Assembly (NCBI RefSeq): GCF_020497125.1
Contig: NC_059073.1
Coordinates: 147,011,012 to 147,075,011, forward strand
Reading direction: 5' to 3'
Source of the DNA: Mauremys mutica
Taxonomy: Eukaryota; Chordata; Testudines; Geoemydidae
DNA: 64,000 nucleotides
Notes under the pieces: model-generated
The model's input: only the letters and a program-made list of their open reading frames with translations
What the model was told of the DNA's origin: nothing
Databases searched by the model: none
Made by a program: the position numbers and the translations under genes
Shown: piece by piece, positions 24,100 through 35,393 of the stretch
Numbering within the stretch: the stretch's first letter is position 1
Layout of the letters: each line of letters starts with the position of its first letter

Positions 24100-25180
24100 T
24101 GTGACACGAGGTGTGACGTTATTGACACAAACTGGGACCGTACAGATCATTGTTGTAACCAAGATCATATAGTGGCACCACATCTTGTACAGGGGAGGTC
24201 AAGCGAGGTGTCTATGAGGAGGTTATGATTATGCTGTCTGTACGCATGTATCATTTTTGTGTTTAGCGTTATAAGTATTGGCTCTAGACTGTCTGTATTT
24301 CAAACTTGTGCTGTGCTTCTGGGTGACACCCCAGACAATGTGGCGTCAGCACTGCCTGGCCTGCTTGATGGCCCATTAAGGACCATCAGTTACAACCAAC
24401 TCATTGAGAGAAGGCAGATATACCATGTGACTCAGCAAGGCATGCAGGGACCTGCCTATAGACAGAACTCTAAGGTTTTTTCTTACCATGAGCTCGGTAG
24501 CTTGTGTTTGAGACAAACTAAGCACAAGCCACATGGGAAGAGACTATAAAAGGCAGCTGCCTCATCTCAATTTTGTCTTCAGTCCTGCTTCTTACCTCTG
24601 GAGGAACTTTGCTACAAACTGAAGCTCTGAACAAAGGATTGAATGACTCATCCCAGCTGGGGATGTTCCAGAGACTTGATTTGAACTTGCAGTTTATTCT
24701 ATCACTGCTACAAGCCTGAAGCAAGAACTTGACCATCACTGTATGTCATTGATTCCATTTAACCAATTCTAGCTCTCATCTCTATCTTTTTCACTTTATG
24801 AATAAACCTTTAGATTTTAGATTCCAATGGATTGGCAACAGCGTGATTTGTGGGTAAGATCTGATGTGTATATTGACCTGGGTCTGGGCTTGGTCCTTTG
24901 GGATCGAGAGAACCTTTTTCCTTTTACTGGGGTATTGGTTTTCATAACCAGTCATCCCCATAACGAGTGGCACTGGTGGTGATACTGGGAAACTGGAGTG
25001 TCTGAGGGAATTGCTTGTGTGACTTGTGGTCAACCAGTGGGGTGAGACCGGAGTCCTCTCTGGCTGGCTGGTTTGGTGCCTTGGTGTACAAAGGACCCCA
25101 GCCTGGGGCTGCCCTGCTCTAAGCAATTTGTCCTGAATTGATACTCTCAGTAGTGTCCCGCCAGAGGCAGCATCGTTACA
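24100..25180 (+). mobile_element. LTR, about 1.08 kb, probably solo
   Basis: It starts TGTGAC and ends GTTACA, a near-perfect short inverted repeat. It contains TATAAAA at 24,545-24,551 and AATAAA at 24,801-24,806 in the right order for a plus-strand LTR. The immediate flanks (TAGGA before, CTAGG after) do not form a clean target duplication. I also see no clear primer-binding site after it. It could be a solo LTR, or the 5' LTR of the gag remnant that follows. Confidence 0.65.
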
Positions 25181-25329
25181 CTAGGTTATACCGGTCAGCC
25201 AATGGGTGGAGCTGTGCGTAGTTACCTTATTTATGCTAACCTGAGCCAGACCTGGCAGAGCATTAAAGGAGCTTACGATGAACACATCTAGCGTGACGCT
25301 CTCTGGGAAGGAAGCTCTGTAGCCTGACC

Positions 25330-26165
25330 TGCCTTCACGATGGACAGACTGGAAGCAGCATTTTGCAAGATTTCAAGTTGCTACAAAACTCCATCAGGAA
25401 ACTGAAGCTATCCAGGGATCTTCTTTAATTTATATTATGGGGAAGCAGGCAGAGCCTATCTTTAAATGCTTTGACTTTACTATAGACCAGGGGTCGGCAA
25501 CCTGTCAGAAGTGGTGGGCTGAGTCTTCATTTATTCACTCTAATGTAAGGTTTTGCGTGCCAGAAATACATTTTAACGTTTTTAGAAGGTCTCTTTCTAT
25601 ATGTCTATAATATAGAACTAAACTATTGTTGTATGTAAAGTAAATAAGGTTTTAAAAATGTTTAAGAAGCTTCATTTAAAATTAAATTAAAATGCAGAGC
25701 CCCCGGACCGGTGACCAGGACCCGGCAGTGTGAATGCCACTGAAAATCAGCTCACATGCCGTGTTTGGCACGTGTGCCATAGATTGCCTACCCCTGCTAT
25801 AGACAGTCACAAAGACACCTAAGAAATGGTTTGGGCTGTGGCTGATGCATACTCTGTATCTCAGATAAATGGGGTTTGTGAAGCAGTTTTCCACCAGAGA
25901 ATTCAAGACCCAGGGGAAAATGTTGACTGTTTTACAAGAGCTCTGTGTACCTGGCTGAAAACTGTGATTCTGGGGAATGCAAACCGCAAACATATCCGAG
26001 ACTGGCTGGCTACTGGGTTCACAGATAATCCTTCACAGTAGCTCCAATTAAAAACAGACTTTGCCCTACACAGAGCTAGTCAAACATCTGAGCTGGTGGG
26101 GCAGCAAAACTAGGAGCAACTTGCTAAACTTGAAAAACAAGAAACTAGCTTAGAAACTGTTAACA
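25330..26165 (+). pseudogene. Gypsy-like retrotransposon gag remnant, split by a hAT element
   Basis: After removal of the 25,498-25,796 insertion, the reading frame continues from a YYGEAGRA / MGKQAEP-type stretch into FHQRIQDPGENVDCF and RDWLATGFTDNP. This pattern is typical of Gypsy-type Gag capsid regions (FHxRxQxPGE, then IRD...G). Stops and frame changes show that it is dead. A possible start is ATG 25,340 (MDRLEAAF). No pol follows, because the next recognisable sequence is a LINE. Confidence 0.6.
25498..25796. mobile_element. hAT-type non-autonomous element (299 bp) in the gag remnant
   Basis: The ends are CAGGGGTCGGCAA and, inverted, CAGGGGTAGGCAA. They are flanked by a perfect 8-bp duplication CTATAGAC at 25,490-25,497 and 25,797-25,804. 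The interior is AT-rich and has no coding potential. It belongs to a different sequence family from the GC-rich hAT elements elsewhere in the window. Confidence 0.92.
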
Positions 26166-26500
26166 GATGCAGCCTGAGTGCTACCAGTCATTACCACCGG
26201 AGCCCTGAGGCCAGGAGAGAGAACTCCCAGGCTAAGAGATGGACAAATTCCAGTTAAACACCAAAGCCGGATGGGGGCTCTCCTAGCCTGGTCCCTCAGC
26301 TGCGTAGCTCTCTGGAAATCTGGGCTCTTTCTTTCACAGACGCTGCACTTGCTTTGGTGCAGAAGCAGCGAGTGGGGGGGTCACTATGGGGGAGAGACCT
26401 AACCCAATGAGCAGGGTTTGAAATCTGGGCAACACTGCACCCCCCAGGGCTCAGCACAAAACACTGAACTATAACGATCAACTGGACTAAGCCCCAGTGT
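26166..26500. other. Junction between gag remnant and LINE, nothing recognised
   Basis: Short mixed sequence with no domain that I can name. Confidence 0.4.
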
Positions 26501-26509
26501 GACGGGAGG

Positions 26510-27060
26510 TATGACTCCTAGCCGGAACATAGACAGAACCTGGGAGAGGAGAGTCTTCCCCGCTCAGCTACCCAGGCTCCTAACTCCCGAGGGTGGGAGT
26601 GCCCATGCCACGCGAAAGTCCGACAAGGAAATAAAGCGTGGATCGGTGACGGCGAGGCGCTGTAGACTAGGAGGCTAATTAGCAGAAGACGTGATAGCAA
26701 GCGCTCACCAGATGGACTGGTGACATTTAAGGGACGGGCACTTCCAGACAGAGTCACTTCCGTTGTCCGATGTTGGGGACTAAGCCGTGTACACCCCCTC
26801 CACGGAGGTGCTCCCGGTGTCCAAGGTTTGGTCACGTAGCAAATGACTGCAAAGGGGCTGAGGTTCAGCAGGGTGGCGCTGACCCATCAGACGATCATTG
26901 TGAGGCAGGGACAGAATGAAAATGCTGTAACCGTGGCGGAAAACACAGCTCAGCGTACGGAGGATGCACTGCGGTAAAGCAAGGGAGAGAAAGCCATAAA
27001 AACGGACTCGTATACAGACGCTGCTAGAAAATACCTAAAAGAAAAAGGAGGAAAAAAGAA
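26510..27060 (+). pseudogene. LINE ORF1 with CCHC zinc knuckles, decayed
   Basis: The frame around 26,790-26,860 reads TPPPRRCSRCPRFGHVANDC. It has a complete C-x2-C-x4-H-x4-C knuckle at 26,809-26,850. A second knuckle near 26,920-26,966 (CCNRGGKHSSAYGGC) has one Cys replaced by Arg. The PPP-x-RCxxC lead-in and the SSAYGGC knuckle are typical of ORF1 of APE-type LINEs of the I/Jockey group, and differ from retroviral nucleocapsid. Upstream codons are scrambled by frameshifts. Confidence 0.65.
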
Positions 27061-27284
27061 AACCTGATCTGGGTTAACAAGCAACGCTGGGTGGGGGGGG
27101 AGGGGAGCTGTCAGCCCCTGCTGCAGACGTGGGGCTGGAGGTGGGATCCAGGGACCCGGTTCATTATATCCAAAGGGTCATTGTTATGAAGGGCGTTATA
27201 GCGAGGGTGCGCTGTATTGATGTAAAAACAAAGCCTGAAGAGACTTGGCTAATCGAAAACCCAGCCTGTAGCATCCCAGTGTGT

Positions 27285-27588
27285 GGGGTGTGTATCGACG
27301 TGATTGAGAAATACGAAAGGGTGGAGATGGCTGTGTACTTCATGAGGGAGAATCTCACACAGCCCTGAAATAGAGGTTAAAAAGCTAAACATCGCGTATA
27401 ATGCTACGGAGAAATCGACGCAAAACAACTCTGCGTCTCAGACGAGACAATGTTCATAACTCAGTCACGCAGGAAACTCGGGGCTCCAGAACTGAATTAC
27501 CTGTGGCTGTTCACTGCCTGTGCGTTCTCTGCAGTGTTCGGACCAGTCACAACAGATCGTGAGGAAGAAGGACAAATGTTTAAAATGG
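27285..27588 (+). pseudogene. LINE ORF2 endonuclease, first part
   Basis: The frame contains KYERVEMAVYFMRENLTQP, matching the GG-V-AVYIRE block of APE-type LINE endonucleases. It ends with EEEGQMFKM at the boundary of the solo LTR at 27,589. The same frame resumes at 35,563 once the LTR and one copy of its duplication are removed. This shows that the two halves were one gene. Confidence 0.65.
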
Positions 27589-28602
27589 TGTGATGGGATC
27601 CCTGGGGTGCAGCCTGGGACTGTGGGACCGCTGTGCCCCCTGAACTCTCCCCAGCCTGGACCGTCTCTCACAGTGCCTGGCTAGTGACCAGCAGCAAATC
27701 CCTCCAGGCACTGTGATCACTCAGCACAACCCCATGTGGAGATCCCACACCCAGCTCGATTGCATGAATGCTCCCAGGGCCACTCATGAATCACCCCGAG
27801 AAAAACACCAGCCAAATCCCCCCAGTTCCCAGCACTGTACCCCAGGAATATACCATCTTGCCCTGCTCGAGACAAGCAGTGCAGATTTATTAACTGGTTC
27901 ACCACTTCAGCAATGGAAAGTGGTTATACACCAGCCTTTGTCAAACCTGAGCAGATTTGCCCCACACGTCATACAAACTGACTGGTAAAGATAAACAATT
28001 AAACAAATGTCTCGACTGTAACAGGTAGATTGTAAGTGATATTAAGTGACAGGCAAAAAGTCAGAGTTAGTTACGAAAAGAAGTAAAATCTGAGCCCGCA
28101 GTCTAAACTCTCAACCCTATTAGACTGGGCAACATCTAGACTAAACAGTTTTTCTCACCCCACTGGATATTGCCGTCCTTAGCATACAGGTTTGTTCCTT
28201 AAACCTGGGCCAATCTCCCCTGTTGGAGTCTTCAGTCTTCTTCTCCGAGTGCCTTTGTTGCTTGCAGCGTAGGTGGGGGCAGGAGAAAGGCCCAGCCTAT
28301 GGCCACGCTGTCTGTTTTATACCCTCAGTCCATGTGTTTGGAGAACACAAGGCCAGGCATGTCTGGGAGCCATTGCTGAGGCCCCAGGCAAGGTTGAGCA
28401 ATTCCCCTAGTGGGGCCTCATGCAGGTGAGTCATTGCATTGTAGCTCCCTTGCTGGACAATGGTTGGTGATGTCTGTTCAGCACCCACCCGGGTGTTGGT
28501 ACCTCCCTTGTCATTGTCTCTGGAGAGCCAGCATCTGGGCACCTCCCAAACCCACAGCATGTTTTAGTGACAACCATACAACACAATCTCATAACTTCAT
28601 AG
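27589..28602 (-). mobile_element. Solo LTR, left part (minus orientation)
   Basis: The element begins TGTGATGGG here and ends TTGTCACA at 35,557, after the ERV that interrupts it. Target duplication AATGG is perfect at 27,584-27,588 and 35,558-35,562. Read on the minus strand it has a TATAAAA (28,315-28,321) followed by AATAAA (27,896-27,901). It therefore points minus. Without the ERV it is about 1.18 kb, and no internal region remains. Confidence 0.85.
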
Positions 28603-29029
28603 TGTGGAAGCCAGTAAATAATTAACAAGGTTTTGAAGAGATCTTAATGAATGTTAGTTAGCATGAGTTAGGCTAACTGTGACCCTGGTGACGTGAGGAA
28701 GCAAGATAATGTAAGACAGAGTGAATTGTGTGAAAGTTATTACGACCTTGCAATATGCAGTCTTGCAGTCTTGTTTTTCTAGTGAGATAGCAGAAAAGCT
28801 TATGTATAAACAAAATGTATTTGTTGCTTTTTACTGTCTCCATGATTGCTAGAAATTGTCTGTAACTAAGGTATAAAGGCTTGATGTAATTGTTTACCAG
28901 TTGAGAGACCTGTCCAGGACCCTGTGTCCTATGGCACTCTCTCCCTCCATGGTAATTACTGGAGAAATAATAAAGTATTTAATCTTGCTGCACCCAAACA
29001 AAAAGCGAGAACTAAGTTTTTCTTCGACA
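28603..29029 (+). repeat. ERV 5' LTR
   Basis: 427 bp, TG...CA. TATAAA is at 28,872-28,877 and AATAAA at 28,969-28,974. It differs from the 3' LTR at only two positions (T/A just before the TATA box and A/C near the end). Confidence 0.95.
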
Positions 29030-29032
29030 ATT

Positions 29033-29050
29033 TGGGGGCTCGTCTGGGAT
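29033..29050 (+). promoter_or_regulatory. ERV primer-binding site, tRNA-Pro type
   Basis: TGGGGGCTCGTCTGGGAT begins three bases after the 5' LTR. It matches the well-known proline-tRNA primer site of murine leukaemia virus-like retroviruses at 17 of 18 positions (T for C at position 13). Confidence 0.9.
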
Positions 29051-29738
29051 GGCAACGCCCACGGACCCACAGACGGCTACTACGGATCATTCCCCTTCGA
29101 ACCCCATGGCGCCACATGAGAGGTATGAGACCTTTTGAAATCTCTATTGGGGTATCGGAGGAGGACTGTCCCTGAGGACGTCTGTCTCTCTGTTGGGCTC
29201 ACGCCATCTGAACTTATTGACTGTGCAGCAGGATCAGATGCAAAGTGGTATTGGGGAGAGGCCCCAATAAGGTTAGTTTATAGCAGTACTGGGAACTGCT
29301 GAGTTGGCCAAGGTAAATGCATAGGTAAATGCATAGGTAATGCATTAGAATGCACCGGTGCTGAGGGGTTTTTACCGCCTCAAGAGGGGTTGTCATACCG
29401 CCTCATGGTATTGGTCCGGACCAGGTAAAGATGCATCGTGGTTAAAAAAAATAATAATAATAATAATAATATAATAATTTTAAAAAGAGATAAAAAGGTT
29501 AAAAAAAGGGTTACAAAAAGAAAAAGGAAGAAAAAGAGGCCTTGGTGTGTGTGTGTGTACACCAGTGTGAGTGGCTGTTACCGGGCTAGCCCGGTAACTA
29601 GTGGATCTTTAGGAGATCCGACCCACGGTGGGCTGACTCAGCCTGGCATAGTCCGGCGAGGAAGCTGCCTGGGTCTAGGAGTGTGTGAACCCATCTTCCC
29701 TCCCCTTTCCTTGTGAGTCTCTCCTGTGTGAGTGGAAA
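29051..29738 (+). promoter_or_regulatory. ERV leader with palindrome and hairpin (packaging-type region)
   Basis: The leader lies between the primer site and the gag start. It holds a perfect 22-bp palindrome at 29,577-29,598 (GTTACCGGGCT and its reverse complement). Five bases further is a hairpin with stem GGATCT/AGATCC at 29,603-29,619. A TAA microsatellite sits at about 29,448-29,470. Self-complementary stem-loops between primer site and gag are the usual place of retroviral dimerisation and packaging signals. The assignment is by position only. Confidence 0.5.
29448..29470 (+). repeat. (TAA)n microsatellite in the ERV leader
   Basis: About seven TAA units with one break. Confidence 0.85.
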
Positions 29739-30030
29739 ATGGGTAAGGGACTGTCTAAATATTCCACCTCACCCCCTAAGGGTACCCCAGCATATTACAT
29801 GTACGTACATTATGGTTCTAAAATGCCTGCAGGTATTTAGCTAATTGGAATCTTCACACGCGTGAAAATCCATCTAAATAATGCCCATTAGAAGGTACCT
29901 TCAATCTAGATAAGATCATATATCTCAGTGGAGCTTTTAATCACAAAGAAAAACCTCTGACACAGTGTGAGCAATTTGTCTAGGAACGGGTTAATTTGAA
30001 ATTCGGCTTAGCCCTGAGATAAAGGAGAAG
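29739..30030 (+). pseudogene. ERV gag N-terminal remnant
   Basis: ATG 29,739 opens a frame with the N-myristoylation pattern M-G-x-x-x-S (MGKGLS), as in retroviral matrix proteins. The frame ends in TAG at 29,838-29,840. Matrix-like sequence continues in another frame and is cut by further stops to about 30,030. No capsid or nucleocapsid can be identified after it. Confidence 0.55.
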
Positions 30031-32200
30031 TTGTTTTGTGTTCAAGGTCATGAATCAGTGCGGACTATGCTAAGTGCAAAGAAAACTGCTTTCAGCCCCA
30101 GCTGCTTGTGGAAAATAGAAACTGAGGCAAACCAAAGGCAGTACAAGTTACAGAATTGGAATTATATTTGCAAAGCTTAACTTCCCAGTGAGACATGTGT
30201 GAGTATTAAAGTGGTTTAAGGCTTGGGGCATTCATGTTTTTCCTGTGTGAGGTGGGAGCATTCCCAATACTCTCCATTGTTGTTTTATTATTTTTAATGA
30301 AGCTTTAAAATTTGATTATATGCTCTGTCAGTCTGATCACCTGACATGAGGGATAAATTAGTAACAGGAATTTGTCACAGTTTGGTGAGCACTTAATAAT
30401 GGGGGAGCCCTGCAGAATTTACACCATCTATCTGTTTTACCCTTGTTATTTTGTGTTTGCTTTGTTTGGTATTGTTGGTGTTATATGATAAGGATTGCAT
30501 GATTAAAGGTGAGCTCTAATAGAATAAGGAAACACTATTTGGTTTTGGTGCACTATTTAGCTTTGGCTCTGTTTTGTTTGACCGGTTACTGTTGTTTTTC
30601 TGCTCTGTTCATTTGGGCGTTAGGTGTGTGAGCGGAACTGAACTTCTCGTTCGTAATTCCTCAGGGTGGAAACCATGTGTGCGATGAAGCTCTGAGGTTG
30701 TCCTGAGATTTTACTGTCCCGCCCCCCTGTAACGGACAATGTAATAGAAGTGGAAAAATCTGGCTTAGACTGTAATTTTCTTTGCTCTCTGTGTAATTTT
30801 CTTTTCTGTTTAAGTGTCAGCAGACAAATGGGTGGGTCTCTGGGTAGACCCCCAAAGGGGTTTGGATTATGTGTTAAGTAAATGGCCATGTATTTTTGCC
30901 CAGGTGGCAAGCCTTACTAGGGAGGACTCGGGTAGTCTTGTGAGTAGAAATGTTTTGGGGACAAGACCAGAAGGGTGAGGGCTAGTTGTGAAGCCCACCC
31001 TCCTAGCTAAACTGGTAGTGCCTAGGATAGGGACAATTCAGCAAGAAAAGCAGGATCGGGCCCAGGCGGGCAGGCAACGGACAGGGAGAGAATACAGGTT
31101 GGAAACCTTTGAATTTCAAATACTCAGAAGGACATTTGGGCTGGTGATTTGAATTGGTAAAGTGGCTAAGAAATTATTAGATTGCAATCACTTGGCTATG
31201 TTTTGTTAAATCAGTTGAAGAATATATACAGTGCTATGTACTGAAAATTTTATTAGGCTCTAAAGGCACTATAAGTGGTGCTGTTTCCTTCCAGTGTTTC
31301 TAAGCAGGAGTTAAAAATAAAAAATAAAAAAAAATAAAAAGCAAGCTAGAAAGAATCTGTGTTACTGCAAATTAACTAACTGATAAGGTAGAGGCCGCTG
31401 AAACCAGGGCTGTCTGAGAAACACATACGAGAAATATGGGGTAATTCCTCTATTTTGCCTGAAATCAACAAGAGTATTTGTATGTTTTAAGTAATGATTG
31501 ACTGCCCAGAAGGGGTAGACCTGTTTTTGTCTTTCAGATAATCAAAGAAAACTAATGCCACCTGCACAGCATTCACCGTACCATGATTTACTGGCACAGT
31601 AAAAATTATGTTGTGTGTTCTATGTTCTGTCTTGTGGTGTTTGTCTTGTGGCCAGAATTGTTGTGTTTAATATTTTCATGGGATGGTCAGATTTGGAATC
31701 AAACAGAAGTATTGGATTGAAATGCAGATACTTGTTTTGTTCAACTTAGAATACAAAGTGTTTGGTTACATCAGAAAAATGTGATATACTAAAGTCTAAT
31801 ACATTTTCTTAAGTAAGAGAAAGAAACTACATTGGCCAAATCTTTTAATTTAGAGTGGTTATTAAAATTTGCATACTGCCAGTCTTTGGAAGCAAGGACA
31901 TGAAAAGTTAACCCACTCCCCATATTGTACAAGGGATCCTTCTTGCTACCTCAGACTTTTAGCCAGAGGGCTGGGGATGGTGGATAGTTATTGGACTAGA
32001 AGTTATATTAAGTGTACTTCTCAAAGTGGGTGTGCTTGTCCTGGCTTGTCCTTCCAAAGTTCTGTAATAAGGTTATTTTAGTGAAAGGGTATATGTGGCA
32101 TACATTGAATGATAATACTTCTGTACTGTATAACAGTACTGTTTATGTGTTCATGGTATGAAAAAGGTGTATAATTGAAGAGTAAAAGTTTCCTTTGTAG
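30031..32200 (+). other. ERV interior without recognisable protease/RT
   Basis: AT-rich sequence with no open frame over about 100 codons and no reverse transcriptase motif in any frame that I read. In an intact class I provirus the capsid, protease, reverse transcriptase and RNase H would occupy this place in a longer interval, so the region is deleted or replaced. Confidence 0.6.
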
Positions 32201-32239
32201 GTTAAATGAACAAAAAAAAAAAAAGAGAATGGCTAACAT

Positions 32240-33229
32240 GCGCTGGCCCCAGTCGAGGACACCGCTTGGCTGCCTACCAAGGGAAGGGGGGGGGAATGGT
32301 TGCTGCAGTTACACGAGATTGGTGTGCAGCGGCCAGCCCACTCTCCTCCTTGGGGACCTTTTGTAAATATTCAGATTGATTTTATTTATATGTCTAAATG
32401 TTGTGGTTATGAATATGTATTAGTTTTAGTTGATGTATTTACCACTTGGGTTGAAGCTTTTCCCTGCAGGACAGTAGATGGCTTTGCTTACAGATTTTGT
32501 ACCACGTTTTGGCATCCCTGTGACTATCAACAGTGATCGTTGAACTCACTTTACTGGACAGATTGTAAAGGGGTTATGTGCAGTTTTGCAGATCCAACAC
32601 AACCTTCACTGCCCTCATCATCCACAATCTGCTGGGACAGTGGAACACCAGAACGGGACTTAAAAAAATAAACTGGCCAAGATTTGTGCTGAGACACACT
32701 TAAAGTGGCCAGATGCCCTTCCTTTGGCACTGATGTGTATGAGAGCCATTCCCAATCGAAAGACTGGACTCGGCCCTCATGAAATTTTGACAGGACACCC
32801 AATGCGACTACCAACTGCATCCCCACTAACCCCAGCTCAGATGGACATTCATTTGCTGGATAACATAATGCTTAAATATTGTCAGGCACTAATGAAATGT
32901 GTTAAGTCTTTTTTTATACACAGGTGATGGAAGCACTACCGAAGGATCCTGTGCAACCTTGCCACTCGTTAGAACCAGGAGCCTGGGTCTACATACAGAT
33001 CCATCAACGCACGACTGCCTTGGCTCCACGCTGGAATGGCCCTTTCCAAGTCCTGCTGCCTACCGACACCGCTGTGAAGTGCCACAGACTGACTGCTTGG
33101 ACCCAGGGTTCTCACTGCACAAAGACCCCTCCACATCAGAAGAATTTTTCTACTGATAATTCGCCTATTCCTTTTTCTAGTTTTACTGTGCTTCTGGACA
33201 GCAGGAAGAAGGACAAGGTGACGTACTAG
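32240..33229 (+). pseudogene. ERV integrase remnant, frameshifted
   Basis: Three open pieces show integrase features. The first (32,300-32,536) has the first catalytic Asp in QIDFIY (codon at 32,378) and DVFTTWVEAFP. The second (32,724-32,927) contains [13 protein letters not shown]. The third (32,924-33,229) contains APRWNGPFQVLLPT, the C-terminal domain of gammaretrovirus-type integrases. The frame changes shortly before the second catalytic Asp region. A TGA at 32,541-32,543 and further shifts follow, so no intact enzyme can be made. Confidence 0.8.
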
Positions 33230-33819
33230 CAACCTCTCCCTTGTCCACTGACAAACTACTGTGCCTTTGAACTTTTGTGGAAAAAGCAAGTCATTACAGG
33301 ATGATGTCCTGGTATTCTTCCCTGTAGGATGCTGAACCACAACTGCTTCAGGAAAGAAGAAGAAACACTCACTCCACTGACATTGCCATAGTCCAGGAAT
33401 TACTGACTAAAAAGGACATTGAGAACTGACCCTGGTGAAGAAGCAAAGAATTACATTCTGGCAGGAAGGAATTTGTGGGACCCATGCTTGGGAATGTGGT
33501 ATTAATTGGATTTTGGGGTTTATTCTACAGGCTGCGCCCTGTGTTTTGGATAAATCCTTCAGTATGTATTGCCCTCCCTAATTGGATTTTAAATGATATT
33601 GCCCTTATCCAGTTTTCACGTCACTTTTACATACCCAGATTGCTCACAAGGGGCTGCCATTAGATTAGCACAACGGAGAACCTGGAATAAGAGGACATTG
33701 GGCAGATCCCTATGGGCTGGGGCTAATAGTGTCGTAGCCATTTGGACTATTCTTAAAGGCCACTAGCCTTATTCTTAAAACTCAGCTATCTTAAGTACGG
33801 GCTGGAGTTGGTGAGTACT

Positions 33820-34924
33820 ATGTCATTTCCGCCCTTAGTTCTATGACCCAGAAGTTACTGACAGAGATGGTATTGAATATCACTGAGGCTGGGAAGGCAT
33901 TGCAGTGGGATCTAGACCAGACTTGGCCCACTGCCCTTACTGTCACATCAGGAGTGCCATCTGATCTGTGGTCATGCAGACATACTTGGACACTTTCTGG
34001 ATGGAAGTGTGGACATTCACAGTGCTCCTTCCAAGCATATGGACCGGTTAGGGTGGGTGTGGGCTCCCACATACCGAATCCTGCTGGGTCCATGGGGAGC
34101 ATGTATGTGGGATTGGGTGATTCACCGAGATATCTGGGAAGTGAGACCGCCTGATACTCCTAATCGATTTTTAGTTAGTGCTCCTGGGATTACAGCTGAT
34201 ATTTGGATGGGGTTAGGAAATCTATGGACATTTTGGCCCTTTGAACCACCACAGCTTCAGTGTGTACAGAAACTGAAGCCAGGGAAGTTGTCACTGTTTA
34301 TGACAATATTTGCTGGGAGGGTGGAGGTCAAGGAACTACCCTGACAGGACACCCACTTTTTCGAGCTAATGATAGCTGTGTGTGCGTTAATGCCACCACT
34401 TTACAAGATATACATATTAATCTTACCACTGCTGCTGGCTATCCTATCATTTCCTGGCCTGCAGATAGAATGTTGCCAGTAGCTTTTAGATTTCAGGTAT
34501 ATTTTCCTTGGACTAGAGTAGTGCCTGATCGGTTTCAAAATTTGCTTTCATTGTTACCAGAGGTTCGAAGAATCTCTGCGTTGCAAGGGCAAATTCATAT
34601 GCTTCAGGATATGTATATCATTCTGAATAGTATGCCTTTCATACAGCTTATAGAGTGTCTACTTTAGGTACTGAGTATGGTGTATTGTGCTTTGTAACCA
34701 AAATTGTACGACACCACCATTATTTTATTCCTATGGGAATGTTATTGTTTGTGGTGTTGTTAGTTAGTTTAGGATTGTGTTCTTGTTGTTGTAAAGGATA
34801 TAATGCTAGTAATAATACCTTTCATGTTCGTGCTGATCATGCATTGTCATTACATCCCATGAAAACCCCTAAGATTGACATATTTGCTGTAGAATCTGAC
34901 ATCCCATGGTTTGATGCAAATTGA
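33820..34924 (+). pseudogene. ERV envelope remnant, frameshifted
   Basis: Overlapping open pieces (33,843-34,154; 34,009-34,344; 34,260-34,667; 34,655-34,924) lie in order with at least three frame changes. The last has a hydrophobic membrane segment MGMLLFVVLLVSLGLC (about 34,733-34,780) followed by a Cys cluster and a short tail, ending in TGA just before the polypurine tract. Position and membrane anchor support env. I did not identify the surface subunit domains. Confidence 0.65.
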
Positions 34925-34954
34925 GATTTGAAATATTTGTTGTACTAGAAGTAC

Positions 34955-34966
34955 AAAAGGGGGGAG
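34955..34966 (+). promoter_or_regulatory. ERV polypurine tract
   Basis: AAAAGGGGGGAG directly abuts the 3' LTR. This is the standard plus-strand primer position. Confidence 0.9.
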
Positions 34967-35393
34967 TGTGGAAGCCAGTAAATAATTAACAAGGTTTTGA
35001 AGAGATCTTAATGAATGTTAGTTAGCATGAGTTAGGCTAACTGTGACCCTGGTGACGTGAGGAAGCAAGATAATGTAAGACAGAGTGAATTGTGTGAAAG
35101 TTATTACGACCTTGCAATATGCAGTCTTGCAGTCTTGTTTTTCTAGTGAGATAGCAGAAAAGCTTATGTATAAACAAAATGTATTTGTTGCTTTTTACTG
35201 TCTCCATGATTGCTAGAAATTGTCTGTAACAAAGGTATAAAGGCTTGATGTAATTGTTTACCAGTTGAGAGACCTGTCCAGGACCCTGTGTCCTATGGCA
35301 CTCTCTCCCTCCATGGTAATTACTGGAGAAATAATAAAGTATTTAATCTTGCTGCACCCAAACAAAAAGCGAGAACTACGTTTTTCTTCGACA
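34967..35393 (+). repeat. ERV 3' LTR
   Basis: 427 bp and colinear with the 5' LTR without gaps. The polypurine tract immediately precedes it. Confidence 0.95.

Larger units (their letters stand above)
28603..35393 (+). mobile_element. Endogenous retrovirus, two LTRs, defective interior
   Basis: A 6.79 kb provirus has 427-bp LTRs at both ends, a proline-tRNA primer site, a leader, gag, integrase and env remnants, and a polypurine tract. The genes appear in the retroviral order, but about 2.2 kb where protease and reverse transcriptase should lie has no recognisable coding sequence. The flanks are ATAG before and ATAT after, a 4-bp duplication with one change, as gammaretrovirus-like (class I) elements make. 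The integrase and env remnants are also class I-like. It sits inside an older solo LTR. It cannot encode infectious virus. Confidence 0.9.

Noticed and set aside
24100..25180. Treating the LTR as the 5' LTR of a full provirus with the gag at 25,330
   Set aside because: There is no clear primer-binding site after 25,180, no matching downstream LTR and no clean target duplication. Kept as a probable solo LTR.
26809..26850. Retroviral nucleocapsid zinc knuckle
   Set aside because: The PPPRRC lead-in, the second SSAYGGC knuckle and the following endonuclease fit LINE ORF1 better.
30031..32200. A hidden accessory gene in the ERV
   Set aside because: Frames are short and AT-rich with no motif. 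Nothing supports a protein.
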